From the NCBI GenBank assembly GCA_003139695.1, contig PLJM01000009.1:1-64000 (forward strand): 64,000 nt of DNA, in the 5' to 3' direction. A program made the position numbers and the translations under genes. The notes beneath the pieces were generated by a model. It worked only from the letters and a program-made list of their open reading frames with translations. It was not told where the DNA came from and searched no databases. Position 1 is the stretch's first letter. Each line of letters begins with the position of its first letter. Of this stretch, positions 1 through 9,897 are shown piece by piece. Source of the stretch: Candidatus Dormiibacterota bacterium. GTDB lineage: Bacteria; Chloroflexota; Dormibacteria; Dormibacterales; Dormibacteraceae.

Positions 1-26
1 GTAAGCGCTTACCGGTAAGCGCTTAC
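1..26. promoter_or_regulatory. Tandem LacI-family operator
   Basis: Two copies of the 12-base palindrome GTAAGCGCTTAC (1-12 and 15-26) are separated by CG, and the whole 26 bases is itself a perfect palindrome. The central CG dyad is typical of LacI-family operators. It lies directly in front of the LacI-type gene at 70, so autoregulation and control of the following sugar operon are inferred. The window begins at base 1, so more of the promoter may lie outside. Confidence 0.85.
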
Positions 27-69
27 CGATGTTCCGGTGGACGGTTTCGGGGGAGGCCCATCAGGCGAA

Positions 70-1170
70 ATGGCGGAGCCTAAGAAAGCCAAGGGAAACC
101 TGACGATCTACGACGTTGCCACCCGTGCCGGCGTCTCCATCGCCTCCGTATCACGCGTGCTCAACGGCCTCGGGACCCCGCGTGCCGAGACGCGCGAGAA
201 GGTGATCCGCGCGGTTCGCGAGCTCAGCTTCGTGCCCGACGGCTCTGCACGCGCTCTGTCCAACGGACTCAAGGAGGTTATCGGCGTCGTCTTCCGCCGC
301 GGCGACGAAACGCTCTTCGAGGACGAGTACGAGAGCTTTCTCTACATCGACGTCATCAATCGGGGGATCGAGGCCGAGTCACAACGTCGTGGATTCGATG
401 TGCTGATGAGCTCCGTCGCCTTCAACGACGAGAACGTGCTGCAGCGAGTTGCCGCCATGGCCGGCAAGACAGACGGTCTCATCCTCCACGACCGGATGCT
501 CTCGGCCGTCGGGATCGCTCGGGTGGCGAGCATCGTGCCGGTCGTGACCCTCGCGGGAAGCCCCACCCCAGAGTCCATGAACGTCCGGTGCGACAACGAG
601 TCGGGAATGCGTGAGCTGGTTCGCCACCTGGTGGTCGACCACCACTACGGAAGCGTGGCGTACCTCTCCGGACGGGGCGACAGCCCAGACAACCGTGCGC
701 GCGCCCGCATCTTCGAGGCCGAGGCCGCCGCCGCCGGTGCCGATATCCAGGTCGGACCGGCGTGGCAGGGCAACTACAGCGCGGCGGGCGGGGCCAAGGT
801 GATCACCTCGCTCCTGGACGCGGGCAAAGCACTGCCGCGGGCCATCGTTTGCGCCAGCGACCAGACCGCCATCGGCGCGATGCACGCGCTCGCCCAGCGC
901 GGGATAAGAGTGCCGCAGGACGTCGCCGTCACCGGTTTCGACGACGTGCCCGTGGCCCGCCACCTGCATCCGCCGCTGACCACGGTCCGACAGCCCATGC
1001 AGGAGCTCGGCGCCAAGGCGTTCGAGGTCCTCTATTCGCGGATCAGTGCAGCAGGAGGGGAGCCGGAAATCGTGCTCCCGGTCCAGCTGATCGTCCGCGA
1101 GAGCTGTGGCTGCCCGCGCAGCTCCGTGCCGGCAACGAGCCCAGGGTCGCTCGGTCGGGAGGAGGGCTAG
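70..1170 (+). CDS. LacI-family transcriptional regulator of the sugar operon
   Basis: This is a repressor with an N-terminal helix-turn-helix (TIYDVATRAGVSIASVSRVL, about residues 11-30) and a periplasmic-binding-like sugar sensor domain ending near FDDVPVARHLHPPLTTV. Its length of 366 residues is a little above the family norm of about 340. The ATG at 70 is preferred over the in-frame GTG at 37 because GGGGAGG at 50-56 lies upstream of the ATG, while the GTG has no ribosome site and would add 11 low-complexity residues. The paired operator at 1-26 and the ABC importer starting 2 bases downstream indicate local control by a sugar, probably a beta-glucoside given the GH3 enzyme in the operon. 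The exact inducer cannot be read from the sequence. Confidence 0.9.
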   Translation: MAEPKKAKGNLTIYDVATRAGVSIASVSRVLNGLGTPRAETREKVIRAVRELSFVPDGSARALSNGLKEVIGVVFRRGDETLFEDEYESFLYIDVINRGIEAESQRRGFDVLMSSVAFNDENVLQRVAAMAGKTDGLILHDRMLSAVGIARVASIVPVVTLAGSPTPESMNVRCDNESGMRELVRHLVVDHHYGSVAYLSGRGDSPDNRARARIFEAEAAAAGADIQVGPAWQGNYSAAGGAKVITSLLDAGKALPRAIVCASDQTAIGAMHALAQRGIRVPQDVAVTGFDDVPVARHLHPPLTTVRQPMQELGAKAFEVLYSRISAAGGEPEIVLPVQLIVRESCGCPRSSVPATSPGSLGREEG

Positions 1171-1172
1171 CG

Positions 1173-2165
1173 ATGAGCGCCGTCCTGCGCAGGCTTTTGG
1201 TCTACTTCCTCGCCGCGTGGGTGGCGATCACCGTCAGCTTCCTCCTGCCAAGAGTCGTTCCAGGCAACCCAGTCGCCGGCGCTGTCGCGAGGGCTTCTCA
1301 GTCGGGGAACTGCAACGCGCAATGCGTCATTGCCGTCGAGGAACAGCTGGGATTCAACGTCCACACGAGCCTGTGGGACCAGTACGTCCAGTACATGGGC
1401 AATCTCGCCCACGGAAACCTCGGTCAGTCGTGGTCCGAGAACGCCCCGGTGAGCAACCTCATCCTCTCTTACCTGCCGTGGACGCTCGGCCTGCTCGTGG
1501 TGTCGACGACGATCAGCTTCTTCGGGGGCACCGCCCTCGGCATCTGGATGGCCTGGCGCCGCGGCTCGTGGTTTGAGTGGGTGCTGCCGGCCGCCACGTT
1601 CTTCCAGGCGCTTCCCTACTTCTTCCTTGCGCTGGTGCTCGTCCTGATCTTCGGCCAGACCGGGACGATGCTCAAGTGGTTCCCAAGCCTTTTCGGATAC
1701 GACATCTACGTAGTCGATCCAGGGCCGAACTGGCCCTACATCACAAGCGTCTTGAGCCACGCGATCCTACCCGCGGCGACGGTGGTCCTCTCCTCCATCG
1801 CCGGTTTCATCCTGTCGATGCGCAACCAGATGGTCACCACCATGGACGAGGACTTCGTCCTGGTGGCCGCGGCCAAGGGTCTACCCACCCGCACGGTCAT
1901 TTGGTACGCGGCGCGAAACGCGCTCCTGCCCGTCGTGTCCAACTTCACGATCGCCATCAGCCTGGTGGTCGCTGGCCAGATCCTGGTCGAGATCGTCTTC
2001 AACTACCCCGGGATCGGCTTCCACCTCTTTGACGCCCTCTCCAAGCTCGACTACTCGCTGGTGCAGGGGATCTTCGTGGTCATCACGCTGGTGGTGCTGG
2101 GCGCCAACCTCCTCGCGGACGTGGCTTACGTCCTGATCGATCCACGCGCGAGGCAGGCCGCCTGA
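1173..2165 (+). CDS. ABC importer permease, DppB/OppB type
   Basis: This inner-membrane subunit of an Opp/Dpp-type importer has 330 residues. It opens with one transmembrane segment (LLVYFLAAWVAITVSFLLP), continues with a large extracytoplasmic loop and then about five more helices. The EAA-like loop that contacts the ATPase is visible as FVLVAAAKGLPTRTVIWYAA. The start at 1173 has GGAGGG just upstream; the open frame extends back to 762, but that part only shadows the LacI gene. It lies 2 bases after lacI and 1 base before the next permease. Opp-type systems beside glycosidases often carry oligosaccharides instead of peptides, which is the inferred role here. Confidence 0.9.
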   Translation: MSAVLRRLLVYFLAAWVAITVSFLLPRVVPGNPVAGAVARASQSGNCNAQCVIAVEEQLGFNVHTSLWDQYVQYMGNLAHGNLGQSWSENAPVSNLILSYLPWTLGLLVVSTTISFFGGTALGIWMAWRRGSWFEWVLPAATFFQALPYFFLALVLVLIFGQTGTMLKWFPSLFGYDIYVVDPGPNWPYITSVLSHAILPAATVVLSSIAGFILSMRNQMVTTMDEDFVLVAAAKGLPTRTVIWYAARNALLPVVSNFTIAISLVVAGQILVEIVFNYPGIGFHLFDALSKLDYSLVQGIFVVITLVVLGANLLADVAYVLIDPRARQAA

Positions 2166-2166
2166 C

Positions 2167-4338
2167 ATGACCATCGACAGCACGGCCCTCACCCAGGCGC
2201 CGCTGGCCGGTCCAACTCCGAAATCGATGCTCCCGAAGGTCGGACTAAGACTGCCGCGCTCCCCGAAGGTGATCGCCGGGCTGGCGCTGCTCGCTCCCTT
2301 CGCCGTGGTGGCCGTCATCGGTCGATGGATCTCTCCGTATTCCCCGAACGCGACCGACCCTCAGCACTGGGTGCAGCATGTCCTCGTACCTGGCACCGGA
2401 CCTGGCACCGGCATTACTGCCAATTACTACCCGCTGCCGCTGCCGCCATCCGCCGAACACTGGCTCGGTACCACCGTCTTTGCGCAGGACGTGTTGTCGC
2501 AGGTCCTGACTTCCACGCAGGCCACGCTGTTCGTCGGCCTCATCGCCGCTGTGATCGCCACGGTCCTCTCCATCCTGTTCGGAGTAACAGCCGGCTATTT
2601 CGGTGGCAACGCCGACGAGGTCCTGTCGCTCATCTCCAACGTCTTCCTCGCGATCCCAGGCCTTCCCCTGCTGATCGTGCTTGCCGACTACGTGCCGAGC
2701 GCGGGCTCGAGCATCCTGCTCGTCGCGTTCATCATCGCGGTGACGGCCTGGGCCTACAGCTCGCGCGTGCTGCGCGCCCAAACCCTGTCCCTGCGCAACC
2801 GCGACTTCGTCGAGGCCGCGCGGGTCACAGGCGAAGGACGCTTCCGGATCATCCTCGCCGAAATCCTTCCCAACCTGGTCCCGATCGTCGCCGCGTCTTT
2901 TCTGTTCACGACCCTCTACGCCATCTACGCGTACGTCGCGATCTCGTTCCTCGGGCTTGGCGGTTCGCCCACCTCGTCTCCGCCCGGCCTATGGAACTGG
3001 GGCGAGATGCTGCGCGAGGGATTCGCCAACAACGCCATTCGCGGCGGGTGGTGGTGGTGGTGGGCGCCGCCTGGCCTGTGCGTCGCCCTTCTCGGCACCG
3101 GCCTGGCGCTGGTGAACTTCGGCATCGACGAATTCATCAACCCGCGCCTGCGCGTCGCAGGCCTCACGCGTAAGGCTGCCAAGAAGGCCGGCATCACCTC
3201 GCATGCCACGCTGGGCATGACCCCGGTCGTGGGCAACCGCCCCGCCGTGCCCTCCCTGGCCGCCCGTTCGCAAAACGTGGGAGACGCCGTGCTCGAGATC
3301 CATGGGCTCAGCGTCGATTACGGCTACGGCGACGATGCCGTCCACGCGGTCGTGGATTGCGACCTGGTCCTTCGACGTGGCAGGGTGCTCGGCCTCGCGG
3401 GCGAAAGCGGCAGCGGTAAGTCCACGCTGGCACTCGCGGCGATCCGCCTCCTTCGCTCTCCGGCCGTGATCACCGGCGGGCAGGTTCTGTTCCACTCCAA
3501 GCCGATCGGTGGAGATGGGCCCAGGGGGACTATTGACATGCTGGCCTCGGACAAGGAGGAGCTGCGCTCGGTGCGTTGGTCCGAGATCTCCGTCGTCCTG
3601 CAGAGCTCGATGAACGCGCTCAATCCCGTGATCACGATCGGCGCGCAGTTCGACGACCTGCTTCGCGTGCACCGCCCAAAGCTCTCGCGGTCGGCGCGGG
3701 TGGAGAGGTCGGGAGAGCTGCTCGACATGGTGGGGATTAACGCCGACCGGCTGCGCAGCTACCCCCACGAGCTGTCCGGGGGCATGAGGCAGCGAGCGAT
3801 GATCGCCATAGCGCTGGCGCTCGAGCCTCAGGTCATGATCCTGGACGAGCCGACCACCGCCCTCGACGTCGTCACCCAGCGGGAGATCCTCGAAGAGCTG
3901 ATCGGCCTGCGCGACCGGCTCGGCTTTGCCGCTCTCTTCATCACGCACGACCTGTCCTTGCTGGTGGAGCTTGCCGACGAGATCGCGGTCATGTATGCGG
4001 GCAGGCTGATGGAGCGAGCGCCCGCTGCCTCGCTGTTCAACGCTCCGCGACTTCCGTACACGCACGGCCTCATCCATTGCTTCCCTCCGATGCACGGCAA
4101 GCGCGAGCGGATGCAGGGGATCCCGGGGTCGCCGCCAGACCTGAACGATCTGCCGAAGGGCTGCGCTTTCCATCCGCGCTGCGCGTGGGCGATGGAGCAA
4201 TGCCGGCACGACGTGCCGCAGCTGGCGCCGGTGAACGGGTCGGCTAGGGAGGTCGCGTGCTGGCTGCACAGGGGCGACGCGAAAGTCCCCGCGGAGCTGG
4301 CCCGGCCGGATCCCGGTGTCGCGGAGGTCCACGCGTGA
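2167..4338 (+). CDS. Fused ABC permease (DppC type) and ABC ATPase (DppD type)
   Basis: This single 723-residue protein carries two normally separate subunits. Residues about 1-330 form a DppC-like permease, with the EAA loop [20 protein letters not shown]. Residues about 370-715 form a DppD-like ATPase with Walker [10 protein letters not shown] (about 412-420), signature LSGGMRQR, Walker [12 protein letters not shown] and the C-terminal Opp/Dpp cysteine region ([14 protein letters not shown]) that may bind an iron-sulphur cluster. No stop or frameshift lies between the halves. It starts 1 base after the upstream permease stop, and its TGA overlaps the ATG of the next ATPase. The fusion fixes the stoichiometry of one permease and one ATPase. 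Confidence 0.9.
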   Translation: MTIDSTALTQAPLAGPTPKSMLPKVGLRLPRSPKVIAGLALLAPFAVVAVIGRWISPYSPNATDPQHWVQHVLVPGTGPGTGITANYYPLPLPPSAEHWLGTTVFAQDVLSQVLTSTQATLFVGLIAAVIATVLSILFGVTAGYFGGNADEVLSLISNVFLAIPGLPLLIVLADYVPSAGSSILLVAFIIAVTAWAYSSRVLRAQTLSLRNRDFVEAARVTGEGRFRIILAEILPNLVPIVAASFLFTTLYAIYAYVAISFLGLGGSPTSSPPGLWNWGEMLREGFANNAIRGGWWWWWAPPGLCVALLGTGLALVNFGIDEFINPRLRVAGLTRKAAKKAGITSHATLGMTPVVGNRPAVPSLAARSQNVGDAVLEIHGLSVDYGYGDDAVHAVVDCDLVLRRGRVLGLAGESGSGKSTLALAAIRLLRSPAVITGGQVLFHSKPIGGDGPRGTIDMLASDKEELRSVRWSEISVVLQSSMNALNPVITIGAQFDDLLRVHRPKLSRSARVERSGELLDMVGINADRLRSYPHELSGGMRQRAMIAIALALEPQVMILDEPTTALDVVTQREILEELIGLRDRLGFAALFITHDLSLLVELADEIAVMYAGRLMERAPAASLFNAPRLPYTHGLIHCFPPMHGKRERMQGIPGSPPDLNDLPKGCAFHPRCAWAMEQCRHDVPQLAPVNGSAREVACWLHRGDAKVPAELARPDPGVAEVHA

Positions 4339-5384
4339 TGAGCACGGAGACCCCGGTGTTGGAAGGGCGCGACCTCACCAGGTACTTCTGGGTCAAACAA
4401 GGCCGCGGGCCGCTGGCGCGGAGTGTGCCAGTGCACGCGGTCGACAGGGTGTCGGTACGCCTCGACGCCGGGAAGGTCACGGCGCTGGTGGGCGAGAGCG
4501 GAGCGGGTAAGACGACGGTGGCGCGCCTGCTCGCGAAGATCATCAAACCCGACGAGGGGCAGGTTCTGCTTAACGGCCGGCCTGCGCCCCGCGGAAGGCC
4601 GCGCTCGTATTCGTCGCAGGTCCAGATGGTCTTCCAGGACCCATTCGCGTCACTGAACCCGGTGCACCGGATCCGCCATCACCTCGTCCGGCCGCTGGAG
4701 ATCCACCACATGGCCGGCGGCAACGTGGATGCCGCGGTGGCCGAGCTGCTGCGCCGGGTCGCTCTGAATCCCCCGGAAAACTTCACCGGCAAGTTCCCGC
4801 ACGAGCTCTCCGGCGGCCAGCGGCAGCGGGTGGCCATCGCCCGCGCGCTGGCGGTCCGCCCGCGCGTGCTGATCGCCGACGAGCCGGTGTCGATGCTCGA
4901 CGTATCGATCCGCCTTGGCGTGCTCAACCTTCTCGCCGAACTTCGCGACGAGGAGCGTTTGGCCATCCTTTACGTGACCCACGACATCGCTTCGGCGCGC
5001 TATCTGGCCGACACCATCGTCGTCATGTACGCGGGCCAGCTGGTGGAGTCGGCCCCCAGCGCCACCCTGACCGACAGCCCGGCGCACCCATACACGCAGC
5101 TGCTGCTATCGGCCGCGCCCGACCCCGACCGTGTGACGCCGCCGCACCTGGAGGGACGCGGAGCGCCACCCAGCCTGAGCGCCCCGCCGAGCGGCTGCCG
5201 TTTTCACCCTCGATGTCCGTTCGTGATGGACATCTGCAAGCGCGAGGTCCCGCCGAGCATCGCCGTCTCGCCGGGCCACGTCGCAGCGTGCTGGCTCCAC
5301 GTCGACCCCGCCGAGCGCGGCGGTGGCGAAAACGGCGTCCTTGCAACCCCCAGCGCATCGATGGAGAACGAAATAAAGAGGTGA
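4338..5384 (+). CDS. ABC importer ATPase, DppF/OppF type
   Basis: This second ATPase of the importer has 348 residues. It shows Walker [11 protein letters not shown]-loop [14 protein letters not shown], signature LSGGQRQR, Walker [13 protein letters not shown] and a C-terminal oligopeptide-ATPase cysteine cluster ([14 protein letters not shown]). It starts at the ATG in the ATGA overlap with the fused permease-ATPase, so the two are translationally coupled and probably form the heterodimeric motor. The in-frame extension back to 4257 only shadows the previous gene. The family is clear; the substrate is inferred from context. Confidence 0.9.
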   Translation: MSTETPVLEGRDLTRYFWVKQGRGPLARSVPVHAVDRVSVRLDAGKVTALVGESGAGKTTVARLLAKIIKPDEGQVLLNGRPAPRGRPRSYSSQVQMVFQDPFASLNPVHRIRHHLVRPLEIHHMAGGNVDAAVAELLRRVALNPPENFTGKFPHELSGGQRQRVAIARALAVRPRVLIADEPVSMLDVSIRLGVLNLLAELRDEERLAILYVTHDIASARYLADTIVVMYAGQLVESAPSATLTDSPAHPYTQLLLSAAPDPDRVTPPHLEGRGAPPSLSAPPSGCRFHPRCPFVMDICKREVPPSIAVSPGHVAACWLHVDPAERGGGENGVLATPSASMENEIKR

Positions 5385-5523
5385 GGAAGGTTGGATTTAG
5401 ACCTGGTGTTTCGGTCGCCGCCGGCTATCGGAGGCGAGGTAGGGATGTGGTGTCCCCGTGCCGGTACCCCGTCCACATTGCACCGCCCGTCAGCGGGCTG
5501 TTCGTCATGGAGGTGACAAATCG

Positions 5524-7320
5524 ATGAATCGGAGACCATATCTGTGGCTGGCTGCGGCTGCGGCTTTGGCCGTCGCGGTCAGCGCTTGCGACACGTCGCC
5601 CAGTTCAGGGGGAGGGTCGGCAGGTAAAGCACTCATCGCCGAGCCGACGACAGGAGTGACCTTCTCGGAAGACTTCAACCCGTACGACACCAACTCGGTT
5701 ACTTCCAGCATGGGCACGCGGACGATGGTCAACGAGCCGCTGGTCGAGTACAACCAGCTCGATGCGACCGACGCCGGCACCCATTACTGGCTGGCGACCG
5801 CTTACGCATTCCAGAACGGCGGTAAGGACCTGCAGGTCACGATCCGCCAGAACGTGAAGTTCAACGACGGCTCAGCGTTCGGCCCGGCCGACGTCGCCGC
5901 CACCTTCAAGGGCCTGGAGAACCCCAAGATGGACACCACGGGCGTTCCGCCGCAGGCGTCGGACCCGACAATGTCCGGCAACACCGTGACGCTCCATTTC
6001 AAGGACGCCCAGTACACCGGGCTGTTTCCGATCCTGGGCAACACCTACATCCTGAAAGCGTCGGTCGCGGCTCAGATCGCCGCGAACCCGACGATGACTA
6101 TCGCCAACCCAATCGGCACCGGCCCGTTCATGTTGAAGAGCTACTCGAGCTCGCTCATCAAGTGGAAGCCAAACCCGAACTACTGGGGCGGCACTCCGCC
6201 GGAATCTGAGATCGACACCCCGTCCATCGCCACCAACGCCGGGGCGAGCGACGCGCTCGTGAGCGGCCAGCTGGACTGGGCCGGCAACGACATCCCCAAC
6301 GTCTACGCGAACTACGTCAACCTCAACCCGCTCACCAACCACGCCTGGTTTGCCCCCGGCAGCACCGTCACGCTGTGGTTCAACCTGAACCCCGGCAACG
6401 GCGGCGCCACTGGCATCAATGAGGCTGCGGTCCGCAAGGCCGTCAGCTATGCCGTGGACCGCAACGCCCTGGCCCAGCTTGGCGAGTCGGGCTACGAGCA
6501 GCCGGCGAGCTCAACGAGCGCGCTGATCCTTCCCAACCAGGCAGCCTTCATGCCAACCGACGGCACCTACAAGAACGACCTTTCCATCAGCGGCAGCGTG
6601 CCCGACGCCGCCACGGCCAAGGCACAAAACCTGCCCGCCGGCGCCGACGTCTACGACATTCTCACGGGTGCTGGCTGGACCGCTCCGGCGAGCTCTCGCT
6701 ACAACAGCGGCACCGGGACCTACAAGTCGGGCGGGAACTGCGACGGCAGCAACCGGTCCAACTGCTGGACCAAGGGCAGCAAGATCATCAAATTCTCGGT
6801 CTACGATCCAGTGCCTTTCTCCGACTACTGGGAAAACGCCGCTCTCATGTCTCAGGAGCTTCAGCCACTTGGCATGGACGTGACGACCAAGCCTGCCCAG
6901 GGCTACTCCGACTGGAACACCAACATCACCTCGCAGCCCTCGCAGTGGCAGACGGCCATCCACTGGGGCTCGGGTGGCAGCATCCCGTACACCCAGTACC
7001 AGAACTGGCTCGACAACACGGACGCCAACTCGACTGCGCATTTCATCGGTTACTCGAACCCGGCGGCGCAGTCAGCGCTGACCCAGTACGCCAGCACCGA
7101 TCCCAGCAACACTGCGACGCTCTACCCGATCGTGCAGCAGCTGGAGAAGATCATGTCGACCGACGTGCCTGAGGCGCCGCTGCTCTATGGCGCCGACTGG
7201 AACGTCTTTAGCAGCGCGAAGTACACAGGTTGGCCCAACCAATCGCACCCGTACATGAACCCGTCGCCATCCGACCCGCAGATGCCTTACATCCTCATGC
7301 AGCTCAAGCCAGTCGCCTGA
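5524..7320 (+). CDS. Solute-binding lipoprotein of the importer (SBP family 5)
   Basis: This extracytoplasmic receptor has 598 residues. A lipoprotein signal with lipobox (ALAVAVSAC, Cys at about residue 21) is followed by a serine/glycine linker and a family-5 binding fold (LQVTIRQNVKFNDGSAFGPADVAATF). The ATG at 5524 has a strong GGAGGTGA ribosome site at 5510-5517; upstream in-frame sequence from 5458 is not needed. A 139-base gap separates it from the ATPase and contains a short GCCCG/CGGGC hairpin (5485-5498), so the binding protein may have its own expression level. An oligosaccharide such as a cello-oligomer is an inferred ligand, because family-5 proteins also bind peptides. Confidence 0.88.
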   Translation: MNRRPYLWLAAAAALAVAVSACDTSPSSGGGSAGKALIAEPTTGVTFSEDFNPYDTNSVTSSMGTRTMVNEPLVEYNQLDATDAGTHYWLATAYAFQNGGKDLQVTIRQNVKFNDGSAFGPADVAATFKGLENPKMDTTGVPPQASDPTMSGNTVTLHFKDAQYTGLFPILGNTYILKASVAAQIAANPTMTIANPIGTGPFMLKSYSSSLIKWKPNPNYWGGTPPESEIDTPSIATNAGASDALVSGQLDWAGNDIPNVYANYVNLNPLTNHAWFAPGSTVTLWFNLNPGNGGATGINEAAVRKAVSYAVDRNALAQLGESGYEQPASSTSALILPNQAAFMPTDGTYKNDLSISGSVPDAATAKAQNLPAGADVYDILTGAGWTAPASSRYNSGTGTYKSGGNCDGSNRSNCWTKGSKIIKFSVYDPVPFSDYWENAALMSQELQPLGMDVTTKPAQGYSDWNTNITSQPSQWQTAIHWGSGGSIPYTQYQNWLDNTDANSTAHFIGYSNPAAQSALTQYASTDPSNTATLYPIVQQLEKIMSTDVPEAPLLYGADWNVFSSAKYTGWPNQSHPYMNPSPSDPQMPYILMQLKPVA

Positions 7321-7344
7321 GCCCTGCAGATTCACGACAATGTC

Positions 7345-7367
7345 GCGGCCGGCAACGTGCCGGCCGC
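7345..7367 (+). promoter_or_regulatory. Strong intercistronic hairpin
   Basis: A perfect 10-base-pair stem (GCGGCCGGCA / TGCCGGCCGC) with a 3-base ACG loop lies between the binding-protein stop and the beta-glucosidase start. There is no T-run, so it is not a standard terminator. Hairpins like this after binding-protein genes often protect the 3' end or partially attenuate transcription. That role is inferred. Confidence 0.6.
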
Positions 7368-7394
7368 ACTCGTCCACAACCGAGGAGAAACGTA

Positions 7395-9890
7395 ATGACG
7401 GGTGTTGCCACTGGGGTGCGCGGCGATGAGTCGGGGCTGGTATCACGACTATCGCTGGAGCAGAAGGTCCGCCTGCTGACGGGCGCGGACTCGTGGGTGC
7501 TCCACGGCGAGAGCGCTGTCGGCCTACGCCCGATGGTGCTTTCCGACGGCCCGGCCGGCGTGCGCGGAACGCGTTTCGACTCGGCCGATCCGTCCACCTC
7601 GCTGCCGTCCCCGATCGGGCTCGCGGCCACGTGGGACGAGCGACTCGTCCAGGAGGTGACCCGAGCACTCGGGCGAGAGGCGCGGTCCAAAGGCATCGAC
7701 GTGATCCTCGGCCCGACCGTCAACATCGTCCGCACTCCGCTCAACGGCCGTGGTTTCGAGTGTTTCTCCGAGGACCCGCTGCTGACCTCCCGCATCGCAG
7801 TCGCCTACGTGCGCGGCGTGCAGTCGGCGGGCGTGGGGGCGACCGTCAAGCATTACGTTGCCAACGACTCGGAGACCGAACGGCGGACGTATGACGCTCG
7901 CGTCACCGAGCAGGTGCTGAGGGAGCTGTACCTCCCGCCATTCGAGGCCTGCGTCGCCGAAGCGGACGTCTTCCTCGTGATGGCCGCGTACAACTCGGTC
8001 AACGGCGCCTTCATGAGCGAAAACCTGACTCTTCTGCGGGACCTCCTCAAGACGGAGTGGGGATTCCGGGGAGTCGTGGTGTCGGACTGGTCGGCCACCA
8101 GCACGACGGTGGCGAGTGCCACAGCAGGGCTGGACCTGGTGATGCCGGGGCCTGACGGGCCGTGGGGCGAGCACCTCGTGGCGGCTGTGCGCGCGGGCAC
8201 GGTGCCCGAGGCCGAGGTCGACGACAAGGTGTCCCGGCTGCTGGGCCTGGCCCGCCGGGTCGGCGCTTTGGACGGAGCCGGCCATCCGGATGGATCGCAC
8301 GTTGGTGTCGCGTCGGCGGCGCCGGCGCTCGTCGATTCGCGCCTCTTGCGCGAGGTCACGGCGCGATCCTTCGTCCTGCTCACCAATCCGCGAGGGCTCC
8401 TTCCATTAGAAGGTGGCAAGGTCCGAAAGGTCGCGCTGATCGGCCCCAATGCAATCGACCCTCAGACCCAGGGCGGCGGCAGCGTGCGTGTCCTGCCGGC
8501 CGTCCGCACCGACCTGGCGAAGTCGCTGCGGGCTGCGTTCGGAAGCGCCGCAACGGTCAGCGTGCACCAGGGTTGTCTCACCAGCGCGACGACCGCGGCG
8601 CCGGCGGAGGGAAGCTTGCGAGATCCGGTGAGTGGGGAGGAGGGCCTCCGTGTCGAGGTGCGCACGGCCGACCATGCCGTCGTCCACGACGCGCACTTTT
8701 CGAGGAGCGCGGTCACGTGGTGGGACGGCCTGCCGGAAGCGGTGCACCTTCCTGGTTCGGTGGTGCTGCTGCGCGCGCGATACCGGCCTGAGGTGGATGG
8801 CCCACACGTCCTCGGTGTCTCCGGGGTCGGCCTGCTGCGCGTCAGCGTTGACGGCTCAGTGCTGGCCGAGGCCACGAATCTGCCTCCCCGCGATGTGGTG
8901 GAGGCCTTGTCACGCCCCCCCGAGCTGCGGGTTCCGTTGCAGCTGAAGGCAGGGCGCGAGGTCGAGGTGAGCTTCGAGCACGGCCCGAACGCTCGAGGCC
9001 ACCAGGCGGGCTTTGCCGCCATGCGCCTGGGCATCACGCCAAGAGTCGAGGATGAAAGCCTGCTGGACGAGGCTGTCCAGGCCGCCGCGGAGGCCGATGT
9101 GGCGGTGGTGGTGGTCGGCTCGCCCGATGGGACGGAGAGCGAGGGATACGACAGGGAGACGATGGTGCTGCCAGGACGGCAGGACGAGCTGGTGAGGCGA
9201 GTCGCCGCCGCCAACCCGAGCACTGTGGTGGTCGTCAACTCCGGCATGCCGGTGCTGATGCCGTGGGCCGCCGAGGTCGCCGCCATCATCCAGGTGTGGT
9301 TCCCGGGGCAGGCCTTCGGCGATGCGCTGGCCGATGTTTTGGTGGGAGCGGGTGAGCCGGGCGGGCGCCTCCCGGTGTCGGTGCCCCGCGCGGAGGCCGA
9401 CTCGCCGGTGCTCAGCGCCCACCCGCAGGCAGGCGCCCTCACGTATGGCGAGGGCCTGCTGGTCGGCTATCGGGGCTATGACCGAAATGGGGCCGAGCCG
9501 CTGTTCTGCTTCGGCCACGGCCTGGGCTACACGGATTGGACTTACGAATCGTTCACGCCCGCGCCTGAGGCGATCGCGGCGGGCGAGGACCTCGAGGTGT
9601 TGGTCACGGTCCGCAATACGGGACGGCGGGCTGGACGGGAGGTCGTGCAGGTTTACCTGGAGGGGCCGGACGACGACCCGGGCCGCCCGGTGCGGATCCT
9701 GTCGGGCTTCGCCACAGTGGATGCCGGCGCCGGCGAGCAGGCCGAGGCGCGGATCACGGTTCCAGGCCGCTCATTCGCGCGATTCGACGTGGCGCGGCGC
9801 GAGTGGGCATCGCACCCGGGCACTTACACGCTCCGGGCAGGTCGCTCATCCAGGGACCTGAGGTTGAACACTCAGGTGGTGCAGCGATGA
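7395..9890 (+). CDS. Glycoside hydrolase family 3 beta-glucosidase with PA14 insert
   Basis: This enzyme hydrolyses terminal beta-linked glucose from oligosaccharides and has 831 residues. The order is a GH3 barrel (about 1-330) with the catalytic nucleophile Asp231 in VVSDWSA, a GH3 C-terminal sandwich interrupted by a PA14-like module (about 420-570), the acid/base region GTESEGYDRE, and a C-terminal fibronectin-III-like domain. No signal peptide is visible, so it acts in the cytoplasm on imported sugar. The ATG at 7395 follows AGGAGA at 7383-7388. As the last gene of the LacI-ABC operon it is the best clue to the substrate. Specificity for glucose over xylose cannot be decided from sequence alone. 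Confidence 0.9.
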   Translation: MTGVATGVRGDESGLVSRLSLEQKVRLLTGADSWVLHGESAVGLRPMVLSDGPAGVRGTRFDSADPSTSLPSPIGLAATWDERLVQEVTRALGREARSKGIDVILGPTVNIVRTPLNGRGFECFSEDPLLTSRIAVAYVRGVQSAGVGATVKHYVANDSETERRTYDARVTEQVLRELYLPPFEACVAEADVFLVMAAYNSVNGAFMSENLTLLRDLLKTEWGFRGVVVSDWSATSTTVASATAGLDLVMPGPDGPWGEHLVAAVRAGTVPEAEVDDKVSRLLGLARRVGALDGAGHPDGSHVGVASAAPALVDSRLLREVTARSFVLLTNPRGLLPLEGGKVRKVALIGPNAIDPQTQGGGSVRVLPAVRTDLAKSLRAAFGSAATVSVHQGCLTSATTAAPAEGSLRDPVSGEEGLRVEVRTADHAVVHDAHFSRSAVTWWDGLPEAVHLPGSVVLLRARYRPEVDGPHVLGVSGVGLLRVSVDGSVLAEATNLPPRDVVEALSRPPELRVPLQLKAGREVEVSFEHGPNARGHQAGFAAMRLGITPRVEDESLLDEAVQAAAEADVAVVVVGSPDGTESEGYDRETMVLPGRQDELVRRVAAANPSTVVVVNSGMPVLMPWAAEVAAIIQVWFPGQAFGDALADVLVGAGEPGGRLPVSVPRAEADSPVLSAHPQAGALTYGEGLLVGYRGYDRNGAEPLFCFGHGLGYTDWTYESFTPAPEAIAAGEDLEVLVTVRNTGRRAGREVVQVYLEGPDDDPGRPVRILSGFATVDAGAGEQAEARITVPGRSFARFDVARREWASHPGTYTLRAGRSSRDLRLNTQVVQR

Positions 9891-9897
9891 GCGAGCG

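Noticed and set aside
762..1172. N-terminal extension of the first permease by 137 residues
   Set aside because: It overlaps the LacI gene and is arginine-rich shadow sequence; ATG 1173 has a ribosome site and a proper first helix.
2989..4332. A 447-residue minus-strand frame opposite the fused ABC protein
   Set aside because: It is a codon-bias shadow of a clear ABC ATPase.
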